This document shows, piece by piece, positions 1-6,943 of a stretch of 64,000 bases of DNA (the first letter of the stretch is position 1; the number at the start of each line of letters is the position of its first letter). This DNA comes from Terriglobus albidus (GTDB lineage: Bacteria > Acidobacteriota > Terriglobia > Terriglobales > Acidobacteriaceae): the NCBI RefSeq assembly GCF_008000815.1, contig NZ_CP042806.1, positions 496,001 through 560,000 on the forward strand, in the 5' to 3' direction. The notes beneath the pieces were generated by a model. It saw nothing but the letters and a program-made list of their open reading frames with translations, ran no database searches and was not told where the DNA came from. Made by a program: the position numbers and the translations under genes.

Positions 1-1329
1 GCCATCGCCCGTTCCTTGTGGTTTGCCACCAATCGCGGCTACGGCAAAGCCCTGGACGGCTACCTGAAGGTGAAGACAGAGACACAGGTCCGCGCGAAGG
101 AAGAAGACGCCTCACCGGACTTCTCGGTGGAGAAGCCCACCGACTCCGAGGCAAAGGCTGTGGCCCCGCTCACCGCCGACGTGGAGGCATGGAAGACGCG
201 GCTCCGCGAGATCTCCGCCAGCTTCAAACCCTATAAGAACATCTTCTTCAACTACGTCGCCCTGACTGCCTCCAGCGAGACCGACTACTTCACTTCCAGC
301 GAAGGCACACGCATCGCCAATCCCTACACCACAGCGCGCCTGGTCGTGGTCGCCCGCGCCCGCGCTGACGATGGCATGGACCTCTTCCGCGTTGAGACCT
401 TTGAAGCGGATGCCCTCGATCACCTGCCGGACCAGAAGGCTGTGCTTGAGAAGCTAACCGCGCTGGCGAAGAACCTCGAAGCTCTGCGCACCGCACCTGT
501 GACCCAGCCCTTCAACGGACCGGCGATCCTCTCCGGCCGCGCCTCTGCCGTCTTCTTCCATGAGGTGCTCGGCCACCGTCTCGAGGGTCAGCGGCAGCGT
601 GGGGATGAGGAAGGACAGACCTTCACCAAATCGCTTGGCAAACCGATCCTTCCCGACTTTCTCTCCGTCGTCGACGACCCCACCATTGCGGCGCTTCACG
701 GCATCCCGCTGAACGGACACTATAGCTACGACGACGAGGGCCAGCCCGCTCAGCGCGTTGAGCTTATCCAGGACGGCGTCCTGAAGACCTTCCTGATGTC
801 GCGGCTGCCGATCGCTTCCGTGTCCACCTCTAATGGCCACGGCCGCGCACAGACGGGCCGCATGCCCGCCGGACGCCAGGGCAACCTCATCGTCAGCTCC
901 ACCAAATCAGTCAACGACGCCGAGCTGCGAAAGATGCTGATTGAGGAAGCAAAGAAACAGGGCAAGCCCTACGGCCTGTTCTTTGAGGACATCTCCTCCG
1001 GCTTTGCCGTCACCACACGCCGCTCGCCGCAGGCTTTCCAGGTCATTCCGCTGGTTGTCTATCGCGTCTACGTCGACGGCCGCCCGGACGAGCTGGTCCG
1101 CGGCGTCTCGATCGTTGGCACACCACAGGCAGCGTTGAACCGCATCCTCGCTACCGGCGACCGCCAGGAGATCTTCAATGGGGAGTGCGGTGCTGAATCT
1201 GGCTCGGTTCCCGTCTCTGCCGTCGCTCCGGCCATGCTGGTCAGCGAGATTGAAACTCAACGGCAGGCTCAGGGGACCACCCGGCCGCCCATTCTTCCAC
1301 CACCAGGCATGGATGAGGAGGTCAAGTAA
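1..1329 (+). CDS. TldD-type (catalytic) metallopeptidase, 5' end cut by window edge
   Basis: The frame is open to the left edge, so the N-terminus is missing; about 442 codons remain. In the TldD/TldE (PmbA) family a heterodimer forms a metal protease and only the TldD subunit holds the metal site. The TldD signature HEVLGHRLE (HExxxH plus a downstream Glu) is encoded at 559-585, so this is the catalytic-type member. The family's C-terminal half follows, including HGRAQTGRMP. The first residues (LWFATN) align with an internal stretch of the next gene, so roughly 100 residues are probably missing, perhaps with a signal peptide as in that neighbour. The stop TAA is followed directly by the next ATG, so the two genes are co-transcribed. 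The substrate cannot be inferred. Confidence 0.9.
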   Translation, partial: AIARSLWFATNRGYGKALDGYLKVKTETQVRAKEEDASPDFSVEKPTDSEAKAVAPLTADVEAWKTRLREISASFKPYKNIFFNYVALTASSETDYFTSSEGTRIANPYTTARLVVVARARADDGMDLFRVETFEADALDHLPDQKAVLEKLTALAKNLEALRTAPVTQPFNGPAILSGRASAVFFHEVLGHRLEGQRQRGDEEGQTFTKSLGKPILPDFLSVVDDPTIAALHGIPLNGHYSYDDEGQPAQRVELIQDGVLKTFLMSRLPIASVSTSNGHGRAQTGRMPAGRQGNLIVSSTKSVNDAELRKMLIEEAKKQGKPYGLFFEDISSGFAVTTRRSPQAFQVIPLVVYRVYVDGRPDELVRGVSIVGTPQAALNRILATGDRQEIFNGECGAESGSVPVSAVAPAMLVSEIETQRQAQGTTRPPILPPPGMDEEVK

Positions 1330-3000
1330 ATGAAGACACGTCGTATCTTCTCCTCTCTCACCGTCCTTGGCATCGCACTCGTTCCTGTCGCTGCCGTAGC
1401 ACAACAACTTCCTGTCGCTGCCGTCCCGCAACAACAGACCGATCCCATGCTCACTGCCATGCAGCAGGAGATGGAGCGCAGCCGTCAGAAGCTGGTGCTG
1501 CCCGGCATGCTGCGCCCGTACTTCATGGAGTACCGCCTGGAAGACGTCACCGAGTACCAGGCCGATGCAAGCTTTGGCGCCCTGACCAACGAGACGGAAA
1601 ACCACCAGCGCTTTGTGCGGGTCCAGGTCCGGGTCGGCAGCTATAAGTCAGACAACTCCAGCGTACGCGGCGAAGGCACCGTGCAGGTCGCGCCCATGGA
1701 CCAGAATCCCGAAGCCCTGCGCTACGCTCTCTGGTTCGCCACCGATGAAGCCTACAAGGCAGCGCTGAATGCCTACTCCCGCAAGCAGGCCGACCTCAAG
1801 CGCTTTGAGACTCCGCCGACCGCCGATGATTTCTCCCCTGCAAAGCAGGTGACGAAGATCGATCCGCTGGTGAAGCTCGACCTCGATCGTGAGGACTGGA
1901 AACAGCGCGTCATCGAGGCCAGCGGTCTTTATGCAACGGATGCGCACGTAAAAGGGTTTGCGGAACAGATTCAGTACTCCAACTCAAGCTTTCGTGGCCT
2001 GGCGGTCAACCGTTACCTGGTGAATACGGACGGCACCGCTGTACGCCGTGGATACACAGCCTACTCCGCCGGCATCAGCGTCGGGACACAGGCGCGCGAT
2101 GGCACACGTCTTTCGCGGGATAACGGCCCGGTAGCTACGCAGGCAAAAGACCTGGAATCAGCAGCCGCCTTCAAGCAGCGTGTCATCGACGATCTCCTGA
2201 GCCTGCGTGCCCTGCAGAACGCTCCCATCGTCATGGCGGAGGACTACCACGGTCCTGTGCTCTTCAGCGGCGACGCCTCTACCGATGTGCTTAACCGCCT
2301 CTTTGTTCCCAACATCGAAGCGGACAAGCCCGATACAGGCACCATGGCACGCACCCAGGGCGCCTTCTCGTCGAGCTGGAAGCAGCGCGTTCTTCCTGAC
2401 TTCCTCGACGTCAAGGACGATCCCGCGATGAAGGCCTTTCACGGTAAGTCGCTCATCGGCTCTTACGATATCGACGATGAAGGCGTGCCGGCACAGACCG
2501 TACAAGTGGTCTCGAAGGGAATCCTGCAGAACTACCTCATCGACCGTGAGCCGGTGAAAGACTTCCCGGAGTCCAACGGTCACGGCCGCGCCGCTCTCGG
2601 CCGCCGCGCCGAGTCGCACTCCGGCGTAATGATCTTCACCCCCACAAAGGTCACACCCGCCGCCGAGATGGAGAAGAAGATCCTTGCCATGGCGAAGGAG
2701 CAGAACCGTCCCTTCGTTTACATTGCGGAGACGATGGGCGGTGAGCTTACTCCACGCCTGCTCTACCGTGTCACCCCTGACGGCAAACGCGAGCTGGTGC
2801 GCGGCGCGGTCTTCGATGAGCTCGACCAGCGCAGCCTGCGGTCAGACATCATCGCAGCCGGTGATGATCCGTACATACAGAACTCGCTCGCACCGCTGCC
2901 GCAGACCACCATTGCACCATCGCTGCTCTTTGGTGACATTGCCGTGAAACGCGCACAGAACGAGCAGCAGAAGCTGCCTTACTACGCTCCGCCGCAGTAG
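1330..3000 (+). CDS. Exported TldE/PmbA-like partner lacking the metal motif
   Basis: This 556-residue protein begins with a clear Sec signal peptide (MKTRRIFSSLTVLGIALVP, then AVAQQ), so it is exported, unlike cytoplasmic TldE of enterobacteria. GAGGAGG at 1315-1321 gives a strong ribosome site 8 bases before the ATG. It is paralogous to the preceding gene: both have ALWFAT, DFL-V-DDP, SYDIDDEG/SYDDEG and SNGHGRA blocks. Where the upstream gene has HEVLGHRLE, this one reads GDASTDVLNRLF (2269-2304), so the metal site is absent. The pair mirrors TldD (active) and TldE (inactive partner). Its stop codon TAG overlaps the TA end of an intergenic repeat element that starts at 2998. Confidence 0.88.
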   Translation: MKTRRIFSSLTVLGIALVPVAAVAQQLPVAAVPQQQTDPMLTAMQQEMERSRQKLVLPGMLRPYFMEYRLEDVTEYQADASFGALTNETENHQRFVRVQVRVGSYKSDNSSVRGEGTVQVAPMDQNPEALRYALWFATDEAYKAALNAYSRKQADLKRFETPPTADDFSPAKQVTKIDPLVKLDLDREDWKQRVIEASGLYATDAHVKGFAEQIQYSNSSFRGLAVNRYLVNTDGTAVRRGYTAYSAGISVGTQARDGTRLSRDNGPVATQAKDLESAAAFKQRVIDDLLSLRALQNAPIVMAEDYHGPVLFSGDASTDVLNRLFVPNIEADKPDTGTMARTQGAFSSSWKQRVLPDFLDVKDDPAMKAFHGKSLIGSYDIDDEGVPAQTVQVVSKGILQNYLIDREPVKDFPESNGHGRAALGRRAESHSGVMIFTPTKVTPAAEMEKKILAMAKEQNRPFVYIAETMGGELTPRLLYRVTPDGKRELVRGAVFDELDQRSLRSDIIAAGDDPYIQNSLAPLPQTTIAPSLLFGDIAVKRAQNEQQKLPYYAPPQ

Positions 3001-3113
3001 AGCATTTTCCTCGTGGATGTAGTGTAGGGCTTCCGCATCTATGGGCGTTTTCCGCAATGAAAACGCCGCTTGTACGCTGTTCCGGGATACCCCACAACGG
3101 GGAAAACGCTCTA
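2998..3113. repeat. TA-flanked mini-element, family 1, copy 1 (116 bp)
   Basis: Terminal inverted repeats TA-GAGCATTTTCC ... GGAAAACGCTC-TA bound the element, with a TA dinucleotide at each end as expected for a TA target duplication. The interior has an inverted repeat GGCGTTTT/AAAACGCC around CCGCAATG. Two more copies lie at 42322-42437 (opposite orientation) and 43513-43626. The left TA plus the following G forms the TAG stop of the preceding gene. No ORF is carried, so it is a non-autonomous, MITE-like element. Confidence 0.85.
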
Positions 3114-3129
3114 AGCTTAAGGGATAACC

Positions 3130-3633
3130 ATGCACCTCGACCCGCAACTGCTGCGCGCCATTGCTCTCTCGCTCTTTATCTTTCTCGTTTTGTCCAGCCG
3201 TATGAGCAAGGGATCTGTAAAGCAGACACCTGAGGGGCCGGCCTTTCCCATCAAACCGCTCTTTGCTCTCTCCCGCTGGATCCTGCTGCTGGCTTACGTC
3301 GCTCTCGTCATTGTGCTGTCGGTCATGCACGTCAGCAAGATTCCGCCGGTATGGATCATAGTGGTACTTGTTCTTGTCTGCATCCTGGTTGTGCTGCGCA
3401 TGCCCGGCACCATCGTGCTGACACCTACTGCCATCGTGCAGCGGTTCTGGTTCTTCAAAGACAAGCAGATTCCCTATAACGACGTGATGGCCATCAGCGT
3501 CTCACAGGGAGGACGCGTCACCCGCGTCATGGGCTCCAATCGCGTCACGATTCTGCATTCACCCAATCACTCGGCCTCCGAAGCCTTCCGTCAGGAGATG
3601 GAGCTGCGGACCGGCAAGAAGGCTGTGCTGTAA
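3130..3633 (+). CDS. Small inner-membrane protein with bacterial PH-like domain
   Basis: The 167-residue product has three hydrophobic segments (about residues 8-22, 51-68 and 74-90), then a soluble C-terminal region starting GTIVLTPTAIVQRFWFF and continuing IPYNDVMAISVS, the pattern of bacterial PH-like (DUF304-type) domains. AAGGGATAA precedes the ATG. It sits just after repeat copy 1 and before two DUF3738 genes on the same strand. The function is unknown; such domains are usually membrane-anchored ligand or protein binding modules. Confidence 0.7.
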   Translation: MHLDPQLLRAIALSLFIFLVLSSRMSKGSVKQTPEGPAFPIKPLFALSRWILLLAYVALVIVLSVMHVSKIPPVWIIVVLVLVCILVVLRMPGTIVLTPTAIVQRFWFFKDKQIPYNDVMAISVSQGGRVTRVMGSNRVTILHSPNHSASEAFRQEMELRTGKKAVL

Positions 3634-3697
3634 ACAGACCCGAACTTCATATCCACGGGCTGCGTATCTGCTTCTACACATAAAAGGAGAGCGGTTC

Positions 3698-4834
3698 ATG
3701 AAGAGGCTTTTGCTGTGGCTGTGCCTGGTATTGGCTGGAACGCTGGGTCTGCAGGCACAGGCGCCTGTCGACGTGACTGGAACATGGCAGGGAACAATGC
3801 AGCCTCAGGGCGCTCCCCGCGAGATGCGCATCGTGATGAAGGTCAGCAAAGACGATGGCGTGCTGAAGGTTGCAGCATACTTGGTTGACCAGGGCGGAAA
3901 TGCGTTGAACGCGAATTCGGCCGCATTGAAAGGCGATACGTTTACCTTCGAGGTAGCTGGTATGGCCGCGAAGTATGAGGCCAAGGTCGCCGCTGACGGC
4001 AAAAGCATGACGGGTACCTTCTCAATAGCCGAGCGCCCGACAGCTCTGAACCTCGCCAAGGTGAATCCTGAAGCAGCGTGGGAGATTCCCAAACCTCCAC
4101 CGCCCATCAAGCCGATGGCGAAGGATTTCGACCCGACCTTCGAAGTTGCAACGGTCAAGCCGAGCAACCCCGGCGAGCAAAGAATTCTCTTTGCTCCTGG
4201 GCGGGACCGCTTCCGGACGATCGGCACCACCCTCGTGGACATGTTGAAGTTCGTCTACCAGCTACAGGACAAGCAGATGACAGGACTTCCTTCCTGGGCC
4301 GGCGAACAGAAGTGGGATGTCGATGGCAAGCCGGACGGTGAGGGCCGCCCGAGTATGGATCAGTGGCGCTCTGCGATGAAGAAGTTGCTGGTTGAACGCT
4401 TTCAGATGAAGTTCCATGAGGAAGACCGCGAAATGCCGGTGTATATCCTTGAGCTGGCAAAGAGCGGACCGAAGATGTCGAAGAACACCGGGGCTCCCGA
4501 TGGGCCATCGGGGATGCTGTTTCGCGGCCCCGGTATCTTTACCGCGCAGAATGCCACCATGTTCGACTTCTCTACACTGCTGCAGTCGACACTGCTCGAT
4601 CGTCCCGTTTTGGACAAAACCGGACTGGGTGAAGCTCACTATGACTTCACGCTCACCTGGCAACCGGACGCGACACAGTTTGGCGGCCGCTTTGCCAATG
4701 CGCCTGTCTTCGATCCTCCGCGGCCAGACCTCTATACCGCCCTGCAGGAACAGCTCGGTGTGAAGGCCACGCCTACCAAGGCTCCTGCCAAGGTGATGGT
4801 TTTCGAGAAGGTCGAAAAGCCGTCGGAGAACTAG
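3698..4834 (+). CDS. DUF3738 (TIGR03435) soil-associated exported protein with N-terminal lipocalin-like domain
   Basis: A signal peptide (MKRLLLWLCLVLAGTLGLQAQ) is followed by a beta-rich stretch opening VDVTGTWQGTMQ (about residues 25-120) that resembles the small lipocalin-like domains often fused to this family. The DUF3738 domain runs from about residue 145, starting FEVATVKPSNPGEQ, through LVDMLKFVYQL and LPSWAGEQKWDVDGK, to the C-terminal VEKPSEN. This family is greatly expanded in Acidobacteriota and has no established function. AAAAGGAGAG gives a good ribosome site. The next gene, 6 bases on, is a shorter paralogue with the same C-terminus. Confidence 0.9.
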   Translation: MKRLLLWLCLVLAGTLGLQAQAPVDVTGTWQGTMQPQGAPREMRIVMKVSKDDGVLKVAAYLVDQGGNALNANSAALKGDTFTFEVAGMAAKYEAKVAADGKSMTGTFSIAERPTALNLAKVNPEAAWEIPKPPPPIKPMAKDFDPTFEVATVKPSNPGEQRILFAPGRDRFRTIGTTLVDMLKFVYQLQDKQMTGLPSWAGEQKWDVDGKPDGEGRPSMDQWRSAMKKLLVERFQMKFHEEDREMPVYILELAKSGPKMSKNTGAPDGPSGMLFRGPGIFTAQNATMFDFSTLLQSTLLDRPVLDKTGLGEAHYDFTLTWQPDATQFGGRFANAPVFDPPRPDLYTALQEQLGVKATPTKAPAKVMVFEKVEKPSEN

Positions 4835-4840
4835 TCACAC

Positions 4841-5662
4841 ATGACGACGGCAACCGAAGTACGGATGGCGATAACGAAGGTGGCTCCGGTTCTCATCCTG
4901 AGCGCCTCGTTATCTGTCGTCTCCGCACAGACACAAGGACCTCCGCAAATGGCTGCGGAGGCCCATCCGATCGCTGACATCGCCACCATCAAGATGAGCG
5001 ACCCCAACGCCCACGGCTACGGCTTTCGTCTCGGCGGAGGACGCGTCCAAGCCTTCAACACCACATTGCTCGACATGATGAAGTGGGCCTATGGCATCCA
5101 AACCAGCCAGATTCAAGGTCTGCCGGAATGGGCACGTACGCAAAAGTGGGATGTCGAAGCAGCTCCCAACCTGCCCGGCATGCCCAACAAGGCCCAGGCC
5201 CAGGGCATGATGCAGGCTCTCATCGTAGAGCGATTCCATCTCGCCACACACAACGAGAAGAAGACGCTGCCGGTCTATCTTCTGGAACGCGGTAAGGCCC
5301 CGCTCAAACTTACAAAGAGCACCATCGAGAGACCCGTTCCCGGCATCGGCTTTGCGGAGCCGGGCGTCTTGATCGCCCGCAACGCCACCTCACGCGAACT
5401 GGCAAACGTCCTGCAGGAACGCCTGCTGGATCGGCCCGTCGTCGATAAGGTGCAACTCTCTGAACGTAGCGATTTCACCCTCGACTTCCAACCCGATGCG
5501 TCGCAGTACGACGGCCTCTGGGCCAGCCTTCCGCCAAGACAACCAGCCAAGCCGGACCTCTACACCGCCATCCAGGAACAGTTAGGCATGCGCCTCACGC
5601 CCGGCAAAGAAGAGGTGGATGTACTGGCTGTTGATAGGGTGGAGAAGCCATCTGAAAACTAG
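4841..5662 (+). CDS. DUF3738 (TIGR03435) soil-associated exported protein, tandem paralogue
   Basis: The 273-residue product holds one DUF3738 domain (IADIATIKMSDPNAHG, LLDMMKWAYGIQTSQIQGLPEWARTQKWDVEA) and ends VEKPSEN, exactly like the preceding gene. It lacks that gene's lipocalin-like domain. The first ATG is 6 bases after the upstream stop, which suggests translational coupling. A second in-frame ATG at 4865 gives a tidier signal peptide (MAITKVAPVLILSASLSVVSAQ), so the true start could be either. Secreted or periplasmic; function unknown. Confidence 0.88.
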   Translation: MTTATEVRMAITKVAPVLILSASLSVVSAQTQGPPQMAAEAHPIADIATIKMSDPNAHGYGFRLGGGRVQAFNTTLLDMMKWAYGIQTSQIQGLPEWARTQKWDVEAAPNLPGMPNKAQAQGMMQALIVERFHLATHNEKKTLPVYLLERGKAPLKLTKSTIERPVPGIGFAEPGVLIARNATSRELANVLQERLLDRPVVDKVQLSERSDFTLDFQPDASQYDGLWASLPPRQPAKPDLYTAIQEQLGMRLTPGKEEVDVLAVDRVEKPSEN

Positions 5663-5687
5663 TTGAAGCAATTGAATAACGGGAAAT

Positions 5688-5723
5688 TGAATGATTGAAT
5701 AAGCCGAGTTATTCAATCATTCA
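5688..5723. terminator. Bidirectional hairpin between convergent genes
   Basis: A perfect 15-base inverted repeat (arms 5688-5702 and 5709-5723, loop GCCGAG) lies between the convergent DUF3738 and rlpA genes. Further ATTCAAT repeats and a short T run follow at 5730-5745. It probably terminates transcripts from both sides. Confidence 0.7.
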
Positions 5724-5742
5724 TAATCCAATCATTCAATTT

Positions 5743-6513
5743 TTAGTCCAGTCTCACCAGATACGCTTGCGCATTCGGCTCATTGGGGTGAATGCCATCC
5801 GCGACCTCGGTTGCGTGCGCTTTGTCCATCACTGCGGGATTGATGCGCACCCAGTGCCCTGTCGGTCCGGGGAACTCGATCACCTTGGCGGTGTGATAGC
5901 GGCGCTGCATCTGGTCTTTCAACTTCAATGAGTTCTTTTCCTCGGTAAAGGCGCCGACCTGCACGCACCACTTGCCGGAGACCGCTGCATTCGCCGTCTG
6001 CTGCAGCACATCGATCCTTACCTTCGCCACGCCTGCGCGGTAGACTCCCGTAGCCTTGGCCGCGGCCATCGATAGATCCAGCACGCGTCCCTGCACGAAA
6101 GGTCCGCGATCCGTAATCTTCACCACAGCGGACTGGTTCGTCTGCAGATTGGTCACGCGAACGACGGTACCCATGGGAAGCGTGCGATGCGCCGCCGTCA
6201 TCGCGTTCTGATCATAGGGCAGGCCGTTCGCCGCATTGCGGTTGTGGTACGGCGGACCGTACCAACTCGACATACCCACCTCAGTCGAATACACCTTATC
6301 GCCGTAATCAGGCTGAGGCTCCTGCGACTGCCCGGTGCCTAGTCCCGGCACCGGGCGGACCGGCGGATAGTTCCCTGCCGAGGTGCGCGGGTCCCGGGTA
6401 ACCGGTGGAGGAGACGTACGCCGCGCTACACGCACCTTCTTGTGATGACATCCGGTCAACACCAGCGCGAGCAAGACCGTAACGCCTGCGGCAATGGAGC
6501 GGCTGCGGATCAA
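5743..6513 (-). CDS. rlpA: RlpA-like septal lytic transglycosylase lipoprotein with SPOR domain
   Basis: RlpA proteins cleave peptidoglycan strands that lack stem peptides and localise to the septum through a SPOR domain. The 256-residue product starts with a lipoprotein signal ending LTGC (about residue 22). The double-psi beta-barrel core spans about residues 78-165: GMSSWYGPPYHNR, NGLPYD, MTAAHRTLPMGT and KITDRGPF, with the conserved Asp of the active site. The C-terminal SPOR domain starts WCVQVGAFTEEKNS (about residue 182). The start is TTG at 6513-6511, overlapping the TGA of the upstream small gene (TTGA), with GAGAGGA upstream; translational coupling is likely. Confidence 0.9.
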   Translation of the reverse strand: MIRSRSIAAGVTVLLALVLTGCHHKKVRVARRTSPPPVTRDPRTSAGNYPPVRPVPGLGTGQSQEPQPDYGDKVYSTEVGMSSWYGPPYHNRNAANGLPYDQNAMTAAHRTLPMGTVVRVTNLQTNQSAVVKITDRGPFVQGRVLDLSMAAAKATGVYRAGVAKVRIDVLQQTANAAVSGKWCVQVGAFTEEKNSLKLKDQMQRRYHTAKVIEFPGPTGHWVRINPAVMDKAHATEVADGIHPNEPNAQAYLVRLD

Positions 6514-6704
6514 CGGCGAGGCGTCCTCTCATCCAGCTTCTGCGCCATCTGCCGAAGCTTCTCCGCCGCTTTGCGCAGCGCCTCGGCGCCTTGCATCCGC
6601 GCCTCCGGCACCACCTCGTCGTTGACGTAGTCGACGGCTTTGCGGAGTTCAGCCTCCATGTGATCTACAGCTTCGTGAATGCGATCATTCCAGTCATTCG
6701 CCAT
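6510..6704 (-). CDS. Small helical charged protein, unknown function
   Basis: The 64-residue product starts MANDWNDRIHEAV and is almost entirely amphipathic helix (HMEAELRKAVDYVNDEV, AEALRKAAEKLRQMAQKLDE). GGGAGAG seven bases before the ATG selects this start over upstream in-frame codons. It overlaps the TTG start of rlpA, so the two are co-translated. No family was recognised. A structural or envelope-associated role is possible only by association with rlpA. Confidence 0.7.
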   Translation of the reverse strand: MANDWNDRIHEAVDHMEAELRKAVDYVNDEVVPEARMQGAEALRKAAEKLRQMAQKLDERTPRR

Positions 6705-6705
6705 G

Positions 6706-6917
6706 GCGTAGCTCTCCCTTCTCTCATTAGAGAAAAGCAGCATGCCATGCGGCAATGCAGAATTGCCAGGGGAATCTCGGATGGTACCGTTCTAGTTGCC
6801 AGTTGCCAGTTAAAGAGACTATTTGGGATCCATATTCGCTACCCATCCCAAAGCAGGCAAAGAATTTCCCTTACCCATGCAGTACCTCTTCAACTTTCAA
6901 CTTGTAACTTTTAACTC
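6706..6917. other. Intergenic region with AT-rich tandem motifs
   Basis: Between lptD and the small gene before rlpA. It contains tandem GTTGCCA units (6797-6811) and a run of ACTTTTAAC-like units (6888-6917). The stretch starting CCCATGCAGTACCTCTTCAA (about 6872) recurs almost unchanged at about 19535. No ORF was found. Confidence 0.55.
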
Positions 6918-6943
6918 TTAGAAGAGCCGTTCGGCTCTTCTAA
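6918..6943 (-). terminator. Hairpin overlapping the lptD stop codon
   Basis: A perfect 12-base inverted repeat (TTAGAAGAGCCG / CGGCTCTTCTAA, 6918-6929 and 6932-6943) covers the last codons and the stop of lptD. It lacks a strong U run, so its terminator activity is uncertain; it may protect the 3' end. Confidence 0.5.
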
